Of a stretch of DNA of 53,069 nt, positions 9,280 to 16,873 are shown piece after piece; position 1 is the stretch's first letter; each line of letters opens with the position of its first letter. Source of the DNA: an uncultured Lachnospiraceae bacterium (GTDB taxonomy: Bacteria; Bacillota; Clostridia; Lachnospirales; Lachnospiraceae); the NCBI GenBank assembly GCA_951801955.1, contig CATOOV010000019.1, positions 1 through 53,069 on the forward strand, read 5' to 3'. Below the pieces are notes generated by a model. It was not told the DNA's origin. It worked only from the letters and a program-made list of their open reading frames with translations, and ran no database searches. Both the position numbers and the translations under genes were made by a program.

Positions 9280-9513
9280 TTACGCGAAGGAAAAGTGAGG
9301 ATAATCATCGAGCTTGCTTGTAAGATAACCGAACGCACCTGCGAATCCCGGCGTCCTTTCGAAGCGTCATGTTTGTGGTTTCGTAAAAGAAGATCTTATT
9401 ATTAAATATCTCCGGCAAGCCGACGGGGCATCAAACTTGCAACGCAGCAAAGTAGTTGCCTACGCTTTGTTTCGGTTTAAGTTTCACAAACGCCAGTGCC
9501 CGCTAGGAAAAAA

Positions 9514-10530
9514 TTATTTTTTTAAACGATTCCAATATTTTTGCATTTCTCTTATTTTCAGACGGTTTTCTTCACTAAATCCCACCAAAATATCATGATT
9601 TGCTTCTGAGAGATAATCAATAATTCCATCAATGTCAGATTTCATATTTTTGGGACATTGGAGATACAAGCGTTTTTTTGCTGTAATATGTAAGGTATAG
9701 GAAATGCTGAAATGATACCACAATATTTTATGCAAAGTGGAATATTTGTAAATCCAAATAATTTCCTTGATTGGTACGATGGCTGTATTGTATTGGGACA
9801 GGACAATAAAAAAGTGCTCTGTGATAAACATATCTTCAGTAGTTATCTTGGGCAGGGTGGCAAGCTCTGTTTCTGCCTGGCGAAAAAGGGCAGTTGGTTT
9901 GCCAAAGCATCTTAGCTTGCGGCAGGCAGGGGAGAGCACGGGAAAACCTAGATACAACAGATCTGCCAGCAGCCGCAAAAGCGCAAAAGCGCCAGTAAAA
10001 AAATAAACGGCAAAGAAAAGAATGCTGGGAATCAATCGAAATGCTGGTTCACTGATATAATAACTGCCAATTTTCTCAGAAATTCCATTTTTCGTCCAGT
10101 GCAGATCTTGTGATAAATTGTCCAGCAGGGTTTGGAATGCCGGATTTTCTTCTAAGATACGTCCACGAATATGGACAGAGTCCAAAAAGGGAAGCCCCTG
10201 TTCACAAGTATTGGGAGACAACAGGACGATTACACATTGGTCTTCCCATAAGGTATAGTAGTAATAACCTGCTGTCCGTCCAAGCAGGGTATTTGTATAG
10301 CCTGTAAAATACAAGTCTTTGAGTTTTACTTCAATGTAGGAAGAGTCTGCCGTTGTATAAGTACCTGGCTCTTGGGGGCTGTCCAGACGCTGGGGGGAAA
10401 AAATATCGCACAGCGAAAGATTCAGCCATAAAAATATCAGAAAGCAAAGATATAGAATCGGATAGGCAAGCCGACGTTGGTAGGTTCGCCTGATATGTCT
10501 GGAAATGCGGCGTTCGTAATGTTCAGTCAT
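9514..10530 (-). CDS. Membrane protein of unknown function, two transmembrane segments
   Basis: I do not recognise this 338-residue protein with confidence. The ATG at 10530 is chosen because AAGGAG lies 6 nt upstream; a start at 10590 would add 20 residues without a ribosome site. A basic N-terminus (MTEHYERRISRHIRRTYQRR) precedes one hydrophobic segment at about residues 20-40. An extracytoplasmic stretch of about 130 residues follows, then a second hydrophobic segment near 170-200, and a cytoplasmic C-terminal domain of about 130 residues rich in aromatic beta-strand-like segments (EIIWIYKYST, LHITAKKRLYL). That domain suggests a PH-like fold, as in other clostridial DUF membrane proteins, but this is a guess. 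It is monocistronic between two plus-strand operons. Confidence 0.7.
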   Translation of the reverse strand: MTEHYERRISRHIRRTYQRRLAYPILYLCFLIFLWLNLSLCDIFSPQRLDSPQEPGTYTTADSSYIEVKLKDLYFTGYTNTLLGRTAGYYYYTLWEDQCVIVLLSPNTCEQGLPFLDSVHIRGRILEENPAFQTLLDNLSQDLHWTKNGISEKIGSYYISEPAFRLIPSILFFAVYFFTGAFALLRLLADLLYLGFPVLSPACRKLRCFGKPTALFRQAETELATLPKITTEDMFITEHFFIVLSQYNTAIVPIKEIIWIYKYSTLHKILWYHFSISYTLHITAKKRLYLQCPKNMKSDIDGIIDYLSEANHDILVGFSEENRLKIREMQKYWNRLKK

Positions 10531-10710
10531 AAAAACTCCTTCTCGTACATAAATGGAATGATAAAAACAGTATACGTTTTTTAGAGGCAATAGTCAATCA
10601 TTCTGCCGCAGGCGGCGGCGCTATTTAATGATTTCTATGGGAATAGGGCAATTAACTTGATTTTTTAAAAGAAAGTTGATAGTATAAATTAAAATATGGA
10701 GGTTGGTCCT

Positions 10711-11556
10711 ATGGAAGCATATACAGGATTTGCAGGGGTTTATGATTTATTTATGGACAATGTGCCATATAAAGAATGGAGTCAGTATCTGATTGGGTTG
10801 CTGCAGGAATACCAGGTGGATGAGGGGCTGGTTTTGGAACTGGGCTGCGGTACGGGGAACATGACACGGCTGCTGGCAGATGCCGGATATGACATGATTG
10901 GCATAGACTGTTCGGAAGAGATGCTGCAGGTTGCAAAGGAAACTGCATGGAGTGGGAAAAGCGGCACGCAGAAGAAGGAAGAATGGCAAGAGCATAAATA
11001 TGTGAAGAAGGAAGAAAAAGAGCATGATATTGTGCAGCAGGGCGGAACAGATATTCTGTATCTTTTGCAGGATATGCGGGAATTTGAGTTGTATGGGACT
11101 GTGAAAGCGGTGGTAAGCATTTGTGATTCCATCAATTATATATTGGAGGAAGAAGAATTGCTGCAGGTTTTTCGGCTGGTCAATAACTATCTGGATCCAG
11201 GCGGGGTATTTATTTTTGATATGAATACTCTTTATAAATACAGGGAAATCTTAGGGGAGAATACAATCTGCGAAAACAGGGAGGAAGGAAGTTTTATCTG
11301 GGAAAATTATTATGAGGAAAAAGACCAGGTCAACCAATATGACCTGACGCTTTTTGTCAGGGAACCTGGCAGTGCCGGACTGTATCGAAAATATGAAGAA
11401 ACTCATTTTCAGCGGGGGTATGAACTGCAGAAGGTGCAGGAACTTTTGGCAAATGCAGGTATGGAATTTGTGACAGCTTATGAAGCGTTTACGCGGCATC
11501 CTGTACAAGAAGACAGTGAAAGGGTTTATGTGATTGCAAGAGAGAAAGGAAAGTAG
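10711..11556 (+). CDS. Class I SAM-dependent methyltransferase
   Basis: Methyl transfer from S-adenosylmethionine to an unknown acceptor. Motif I is LVLELGCGTGNMTRLL (about residues 37-52), the acidic post-I loop is IGIDCSEEML, and motif IV is the region around VKAVVSICDSINYI. The 281-residue form starts at the ATG at 10711, with GGAGG eight bases upstream; the ATG at 10696 has no ribosome site. An insertion of about 35 residues rich in Lys and Glu (KKEEWQEHKYVKKEEKEH) sits between motif I and the next strand and is unusual for the family. The gene stops 7 nt before hslO, so the two are co-transcribed. Confidence 0.85.
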   Translation: MEAYTGFAGVYDLFMDNVPYKEWSQYLIGLLQEYQVDEGLVLELGCGTGNMTRLLADAGYDMIGIDCSEEMLQVAKETAWSGKSGTQKKEEWQEHKYVKKEEKEHDIVQQGGTDILYLLQDMREFELYGTVKAVVSICDSINYILEEEELLQVFRLVNNYLDPGGVFIFDMNTLYKYREILGENTICENREEGSFIWENYYEEKDQVNQYDLTLFVREPGSAGLYRKYEETHFQRGYELQKVQELLANAGMEFVTAYEAFTRHPVQEDSERVYVIAREKGK

Positions 11557-11563
11557 GACAAGC

Positions 11564-12469
11564 ATGATGGAATATAAAGATTATATGGTAAGGGCGACAG
11601 CGGCTGACAGCCAGATACGCGCATTTGCAGTGACTAGCAGGGATTTGGTGGAGCAGGCGAGGCGTTATCACAATACCAGTCCAGTGATTACAGCGGCGCT
11701 GGGCAGGCTTTTGACGGGCGGCGTGATGATGGGCGCCATGATGAAGGGAGAAAAAGATTTATTGACCATTCAGGTCAAATGTACTGGGGCTGCAAAAGGG
11801 ATTACTGTTACTGCTGACAGCAAAGGGAATGTAAAAGGATATCCCCAGGTGCCGGATGTCATCCTGCCTCCGAACGCCAAAGGAAAATTGGATGTAGCAG
11901 GAGCGTTGGGAACTGGAATATTAAGCGTTATCAAAGATATGGGTTTAAGAGAGCCGTATATTGGGCAGGTGGCACTGCAGACTTCTGAGATCGCAGAGGA
12001 TTTAACCTATTATTTTGCCACCTCCGAGCAGGTGCCCTCTGCAGTGGGGCTGGGAGTTTTGATGAATCGGGATAATACCGTAAAACAGGCAGGCGGATTT
12101 ATGATCCAGTTGATGCCTTTTACCGATGAGAAAGTAATTTCTGCGCTGGAACAGAGGGTTGCAGAGGTGACTTCTGTCACAGATTTACTGGAACAGGGAA
12201 AGACGCCGGAAGCCCTGCTGGAACAGATTTTAGGGGAGTTTGGCGTGGTGGAGGCAGAACGCCTTCCAGTCCAATATTCCTGTAATTGTTGCAAGGAACG
12301 TGTGAGCCGTGCTATTGCCAGTATTGGGAAAATGGACATCCAGGAAATGATTGATGACAATGAGCCGATTGAAGTAAATTGCCAATTTTGTGATAAACAT
12401 TATATTTTTACGCCACAGGAGCTAAAGGAATTGTTGGAACAATCGTCGGCTGTGGGAGAAAGACAGTGA
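11564..12469 (+). CDS. hslO: Redox-regulated chaperone Hsp33
   Basis: Holdase chaperone switched on by oxidation of a C-terminal zinc centre. The zinc ligands are visible as CNC (in QYSCNCCKERV, about residue 240) and CQFC (in VNCQFCDKH, about residue 272). The N-terminal domain has RAFAVTSRDLVEQARR, TSPVITAALGRLLTGG and KGNVKGYPQ. At 301 residues it is full length. The start is one of two adjacent ATGs (11564 or 11567) behind GTAGGA; the 5' extension to 11534 overlaps the methyltransferase gene. A spaced inverted repeat follows downstream at 12486-12550. Confidence 0.95.
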   Translation: MMEYKDYMVRATAADSQIRAFAVTSRDLVEQARRYHNTSPVITAALGRLLTGGVMMGAMMKGEKDLLTIQVKCTGAAKGITVTADSKGNVKGYPQVPDVILPPNAKGKLDVAGALGTGILSVIKDMGLREPYIGQVALQTSEIAEDLTYYFATSEQVPSAVGLGVLMNRDNTVKQAGGFMIQLMPFTDEKVISALEQRVAEVTSVTDLLEQGKTPEALLEQILGEFGVVEAERLPVQYSCNCCKERVSRAIASIGKMDIQEMIDDNEPIEVNCQFCDKHYIFTPQELKELLEQSSAVGERQ

Positions 12470-12485
12470 GGAATTCGTAAGAAAT

Positions 12486-12550
12486 AGGTAATTGTGATGC
12501 GGGATAATTTTGGTAAAGATTTAAATAGTTTCGTAGTTTCACAATTGCCT
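12486..12550. other. Spaced inverted repeat between hslO and nadE
   Basis: AGGTAATTGTGA (12486-12497) pairs with TCACAATTGCCT (12539-12550) with one G-T wobble, across 41 nt. No T-run follows, so it is not a standard terminator. A related sequence (TTTCGCAATTACCTATATTA) occurs at about 111-130, so this may be a minor dispersed repeat. Confidence 0.5.
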
Positions 12551-12582
12551 AAGTTATGTAAAACCCAGAAAGGAGCCAGCCA

Positions 12583-14517
12583 GTGAAGGATGGATTTATC
12601 AAGGTTGCGGCAGTAACTCCCAAGATCCGGGTTGCTGATCCCGCATACAATCGAGACAGGATTATGGAGAAAATCGAGAAGGCAGAACAACAGAGGGCTA
12701 TGGTAACAGTATTTCCAGAATTATGCCTTACAGGTTATACTTGTGGGGATTTGTTTTTGATGGAACCGTTGTTAGAACAGGCAAAAATGGAACTAATTCA
12801 GATTGCAGAAGATACGGCAGGAAAAAATATGCTGGTATTTGTGGGGCTTCCCATTTGTTATCATGAAAGGCTTTACAATGTTGCCGCCGCCCTCTCAAAC
12901 GGCAGGATCTTAGCGCTGGTGCCCAAGCGCTGTATTCCCAATTACAATGAATTTTATGAGGCAAGGCATTTTGCAGAAGGGATGAAACAGCCAGTGGAAG
13001 TGTCCTTGACAGAAAAAATCCGGGTGCCCATGGGCAGCAACCTGCTGTTTTGCCCGGACAGCCTGCCGGAATTAAAAATTGGCGTGGAAATTTGTGAAGA
13101 CCTTTGGTCGCCCAATCCGCCCAGTATCTCCCATGCCCTTGCAGGAGCAAATTTAATTGTAAATTTGTCGGCAAGCAATGAAGTGACAGGAAAAGACTGT
13201 TATCGGAAAAACTTGGTGGAAGGGCAGTCGGCACGGCTGGTTTGCGGTTATGTATATGCCTGTGCCGGGGAAGGGGAATCTACCCAGGATGTGGTATTTT
13301 CCAGCCACAATATGATTGCAGAAAATGGAATTATGCTGGCGGAGGCAGAGCGTTTTTTGAATCAGCCAGTCTATGGGGAAATTGACATTCAAAGGCTCAA
13401 CGGGCAGCGCAGGCGTATGGGAACTTTCCAGGGAGAGACAGACGGCTATCAGCAAATCTTCTTCCATTTAAAAAAGGAAGAGACCGTTTTGACCCGTTTT
13501 GTGGATCCCGCGCCTTTTGTCCCAGAAGAAATTTCAGAGCGGAAAAAACGTTGCGAAGAGATTTTATCCATTCAGTCCATGGGGCTGAAAAAGCGGCTGG
13601 AACATACAAACTGCAACTGTGCCGTGGTCGGTATTTCCGGCGGGCTGGATTCCACCCTTGCCCTTTTGGTAACTGTGCGAGCCTTCGACCTGCTGGGGCT
13701 TGACCGGAAAGGGATCCATGCCGTCACCATGCCAGGGTTTGGCACGACAGACCGGACGTATGACAATGCAGTCCATCTGGTTCGATGTCTGGGGGCAGAA
13801 CTTCTGGAAGTGGATATACAAGAAGCAGTGCGTGTACATTTTCGTGATATTGGGCAGCAGGAGAGTGTACATGATGTTACCTATGAGAATGGACAGGCAA
13901 GGGAGCGCACCCAGATCTTGATGGATATTGCCAACAAAGACAATGGCATGGTAATCGGTACAGGCGATATGTCAGAACTTGCGTTGGGCTGGGCAACCTA
14001 CAACGGCGACCATATGTCCATGTATGGCGTCAACGCTTCCGTACCTAAAACCCTTGTCCGGCATTTGGTAAAATATTATGCAGATACCTGCCAGGAACCA
14101 GGGTTAAGGGAAATCCTCCTGGATGTGCTGGATACGCCGGTCAGCCCAGAACTTCTGCCGCCGGAGGACGGAAAAATTTCACAGAAGACAGAGGATATTG
14201 TGGGACCCTATGAACTTCATGATTTCTTTTTGTACCATATGCTCCGTTCAGGGTTTGGTCCTGAGAAAATTTTCCGGCTTGCGGTATATGCTTTTTGCAA
14301 TGGAAAAGGAAAAGAAAACTATACGCCGGAAATTATTTTAAAATGGCTTAGAATTTTTACCAGAAGATTTTTCAGCCAGCAGTTTAAGCGTTCTTGCCTG
14401 CCAGATGGTCCCAAAGTAGGCACTGTTGCCGTTTCTCCCAGAGGGGATCTGCGGATGCCCAGCGATGCCAGCGCGGCATTGTGGATGGAACGGATTGAAA
14501 ATTTGGAAAAGGCATAG
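12583..14517 (+). CDS. nadE: Glutamine-dependent NAD+ synthetase
   Basis: Amidates nicotinic acid adenine dinucleotide to NAD+, using ammonia released from glutamine. The 644-residue two-domain form is seen. An N-terminal nitrilase-type glutaminase (about residues 1-290) has the Glu in VFPELCLTGY, the Lys in PKRCIPNYNEFYE and the catalytic Cys in GVEICEDLW. The C-terminal synthetase has the ATP pyrophosphatase loop GISGGLDSTLALL (about residue 350), NKDNGMVIGTGDMSELALGW and the C-terminal KRSCLPDGPKVG segment. The start is a GTG at 12583 with AGGAG 7 nt upstream. Confidence 0.96.
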   Translation: MKDGFIKVAAVTPKIRVADPAYNRDRIMEKIEKAEQQRAMVTVFPELCLTGYTCGDLFLMEPLLEQAKMELIQIAEDTAGKNMLVFVGLPICYHERLYNVAAALSNGRILALVPKRCIPNYNEFYEARHFAEGMKQPVEVSLTEKIRVPMGSNLLFCPDSLPELKIGVEICEDLWSPNPPSISHALAGANLIVNLSASNEVTGKDCYRKNLVEGQSARLVCGYVYACAGEGESTQDVVFSSHNMIAENGIMLAEAERFLNQPVYGEIDIQRLNGQRRRMGTFQGETDGYQQIFFHLKKEETVLTRFVDPAPFVPEEISERKKRCEEILSIQSMGLKKRLEHTNCNCAVVGISGGLDSTLALLVTVRAFDLLGLDRKGIHAVTMPGFGTTDRTYDNAVHLVRCLGAELLEVDIQEAVRVHFRDIGQQESVHDVTYENGQARERTQILMDIANKDNGMVIGTGDMSELALGWATYNGDHMSMYGVNASVPKTLVRHLVKYYADTCQEPGLREILLDVLDTPVSPELLPPEDGKISQKTEDIVGPYELHDFFLYHMLRSGFGPEKIFRLAVYAFCNGKGKENYTPEIILKWLRIFTRRFFSQQFKRSCLPDGPKVGTVAVSPRGDLRMPSDASAALWMERIENLEKA

Positions 14518-14622
14518 GGGATATGATTGATCAACGAGACACGACACTAGTTTATAATTTTTTTATAGAATGTTTCCGGTTTGTTTATTGCAATTGCCAA
14601 TAGAATGATTAGAATTATAGGT

Positions 14623-15450
14623 ATGTTTGGATATATTATTGTAAATAAACCGGAAATGAAATTTAAGGAGTTCGACCTCTATCAGTCCTATTACTGCGGG
14701 CTTTGCAGAACCCTCAAAGATGTTTACGGCAGAGCAGGGCAGTTGGCACTAAGCTATGATATGACGTTTTTAATTTTGCTGCTCACCAGCCTGTATGAAC
14801 CAGAAACGGTGGTGGACTGTCAAAAATGTGCAGTACATCCCATAAAAAAGTATCCAGTAAGGGTCAATCAGTTTTCCAGATATGGAGCGGATATGAATGT
14901 TTTGCTTTCCTATTTTAAGTGCCAGGACGACTGGGAAGATGAACACAAGATTACCAAGAAGGCGGCAGCTATGTTCCTGCATAAGAAAATGAATCGGGCA
15001 GCCGGGAAATATCCTGGAAAAGCACAGGTGATTAAGGAAATGATGAGTCAGATTCATCGGTGTGAGCAGGAACAGTGTACAGAACTGGATCAGGTATCTG
15101 GTTATTTTGGGGAAATTATGGCAGAGCTTTTTGCCTGGCGTAAGGATGAATGGGAAACAGATCTGCGTAAGACAGGTTTTTTTCTTGGGAAGTTTATCTA
15201 TCTGATGGATGCCTATGAGGATGTGGAGGAGGATAAAAAATTAGGAAATTACAATGTTTTTTCCTCCCAATACCAGCAGGAGGGGTTTGAACAAAAGGCG
15301 GGGCAGATTCTAGCTATGATGATGGCGGAGTGCTCCCAGGCTTTTGAGCGTTTGCCGATTGTGGAAAATACGGCAATTTTGCGGAATATACTTTATTCCG
15401 GCGTGTGGTGCCGATATGAGCTTGTGAGAAGCAGGCGGGAAGGAAAATAG
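14623..15450 (+). CDS. DUF5685 family protein
   Basis: Protein of unknown function, common in Lachnospiraceae next to a DnaJ-domain gene, as here. The start ATG at 14623 is set by the typical family N-terminus (MFGYIIVNKPEMKFKEFD). An upstream TTG frame at 14581 is unlikely, and the ribosome site here is weak. Visible marks are YYCGLCRTLKDVYG (about residues 23-36), CQKC-type cysteines near residue 67 and a helical remainder with FIYLMDAYEDVEEDKKLGNYN near residue 195. The paired cysteines and acidic DxxED segment suggest metal binding; this is inference. It ends 3 nt before the DnaJ gene. Confidence 0.8.
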   Translation: MFGYIIVNKPEMKFKEFDLYQSYYCGLCRTLKDVYGRAGQLALSYDMTFLILLLTSLYEPETVVDCQKCAVHPIKKYPVRVNQFSRYGADMNVLLSYFKCQDDWEDEHKITKKAAAMFLHKKMNRAAGKYPGKAQVIKEMMSQIHRCEQEQCTELDQVSGYFGEIMAELFAWRKDEWETDLRKTGFFLGKFIYLMDAYEDVEEDKKLGNYNVFSSQYQQEGFEQKAGQILAMMMAECSQAFERLPIVENTAILRNILYSGVWCRYELVRSRREGK

Positions 15451-15453
15451 TTT

Positions 15454-16158
15454 ATGTATGATCCATATGCGGTGCTTGGAATTACCAGGAATGCCACCGA
15501 TGAAGAAATCAAAAAAGCATATCGTGCCTTAAGCCGAAAATATCATCCAGATGCCAATGTTAATAATCCAAATAAGGAGCAGGCGGAAGAAAAATTTAAG
15601 GAGATCCAGCAGGCGTACCAGCAAATCATGCACGAAAAGGAACATGGAACGTCCACAGGTTATGGTTCTTCTTCCTATGGGCAGCAGGAAGGCGGTTATT
15701 GGGAGTTTGGAGATTTTTTTGGCGGCTTTGGGGATGGAAGGACCCGCAGCGGCAAGGGACAAGATACAGGAAGTACTTATAAGCAGGCGGCGGTAAATTA
15801 TATTCGGAGCGGTCATTACAGAGAAGCCTTAAATGTGCTGAGTAATATCAATGACAAAGATGCGTACTGGTACTACCTTCATGCGATTGCCAATTCCGGT
15901 GCTGGAAACAATGTAGCGGCGATGGAGTCAGCACAGAGGGCTGCGGATATGGAGCCAGGCAACCAGCAGTATCAGCAGCTATATGCCCAGCTTTTAAATG
16001 GCGGGAATTGGTATTATGGACAGCGCCAGACCTATGGGAGCCCCATGGAAGGAAACGGGGACTTCTGCGTAAAGCTTTGTATTGCAAATTTGTTATGTAA
16101 TGCCTGTTGCGGCGGTGGAGGGCTTTGCTGTGGCGGAATGCCATATGGAAGATTTTAG
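15454..16158 (+). CDS. DnaJ-domain protein with Cys/Gly-rich C-terminal tail
   Basis: J-domain co-chaperone-like protein, 234 residues. The J domain spans about residues 3-68 with the HPD tripeptide in [12 protein letters not shown] that stimulates Hsp70. A Gly/Ser/Tyr-rich linker follows (about 69-110), then a TPR-like helical pair (about 115-190; [45 protein letters not shown]). The protein ends with a hydrophobic Cys/Gly stretch ([20 protein letters not shown]) that could insert in a membrane, be acylated or bind metal. The classical DnaJ zinc-finger and client domains are absent, so it is not DnaJ proper. It starts 3 nt after the DUF5685 gene, behind GGAAGGAAA. Confidence 0.85.
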   Translation: MYDPYAVLGITRNATDEEIKKAYRALSRKYHPDANVNNPNKEQAEEKFKEIQQAYQQIMHEKEHGTSTGYGSSSYGQQEGGYWEFGDFFGGFGDGRTRSGKGQDTGSTYKQAAVNYIRSGHYREALNVLSNINDKDAYWYYLHAIANSGAGNNVAAMESAQRAADMEPGNQQYQQLYAQLLNGGNWYYGQRQTYGSPMEGNGDFCVKLCIANLLCNACCGGGGLCCGGMPYGRF

Positions 16159-16177
16159 GATAGAGTGGGTGAGCAGA

Positions 16178-16690
16178 ATGGATTATATGGTATTATATTC
16201 CAGCAAAACTGGAAATACCAAAAAAGTGGCAACTGAGATTTTCAGCGCGCTTCCAGGGATGTCAAAGGATATGCAGAGCATGGAAGAATACAGGGGAAAA
16301 GATGCAGAAATTTTTTTTATTGGGTTCTGGGTCAACCGGGGAACCTGTGGGATGCCAGTGATTGACGCAATGTCAGAGCTGCATGGGAAGAAGATTGCCT
16401 TGTTTGGTACTTGCGGGCTGGGGAAAGGCACAGAGTATTACAGAAGTATTGAGCAAACGGTAAATGTATGGATCCCAGATGACTGTGAATATCTAGGAAT
16501 GTTTCTCTGCCAAGGCAAAATGCCTATGCAGGTTCGGGAGAAATATGAGATTGCCAGGGAAGATCCCAGGCAAGAGGAATGCCGAAAAAGGCTGCTTCGG
16601 AATTTTGATGAGGCTTTGTTTCATCCCAATGAGGAGGATTTTGCCGCGGCAAGGGCGTTTGTAAATAGAATATTAGGAAAATGCGGTTAG
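16178..16690 (+). CDS. Flavodoxin family protein
   Basis: Probable FMN-binding electron carrier of 170 residues. The phosphate-binding loop is YSSKTGNTKKVA at residues 7-18. FFIGFWVNRGTCG (about residues 49-61) and LFGTCGLGKGTEYY fit the aromatic isoalloxazine-contact loops. The start ATG at 16178 follows GGTGAG; an upstream in-frame start at 16082 lies inside the DnaJ gene. It resembles the short clostridial flavodoxins of which some are annotated BilS (bilirubin reduction), but no bilR partner is next to it, so that role is not claimed. It follows the DnaJ gene by 19 nt and is closed by a terminator. Confidence 0.8.
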   Translation: MDYMVLYSSKTGNTKKVATEIFSALPGMSKDMQSMEEYRGKDAEIFFIGFWVNRGTCGMPVIDAMSELHGKKIALFGTCGLGKGTEYYRSIEQTVNVWIPDDCEYLGMFLCQGKMPMQVREKYEIAREDPRQEECRKRLLRNFDEALFHPNEEDFAAARAFVNRILGKCG

Positions 16691-16756
16691 TTTAAAATGA
16701 GACAGGCATGCGGCTATGTTGTTTTTGACATATGCTTATCCATAGTGGAAAAGGAG

Positions 16757-16795
16757 ACCCCTTGAAGGTACAGCGCGTACTTCAGGGGTTTTTGT
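16757..16795 (+). terminator. Intrinsic terminator after the flavodoxin gene
   Basis: ACCCCTTGAA (16757-16766) pairs with TTCAGGGGT (16781-16789) with a one-base bulge. An inner GTAC/GTAC stem adds length, and TTTTT follows. Confidence 0.85.
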
Positions 16796-16873
16796 GTTTT
16801 TCACCTAAGCATTTAAGGATTTATTAATAGTTTCCATGATATAGTAAGGTCAGAACAAAAAAGGAGAGGGAAC

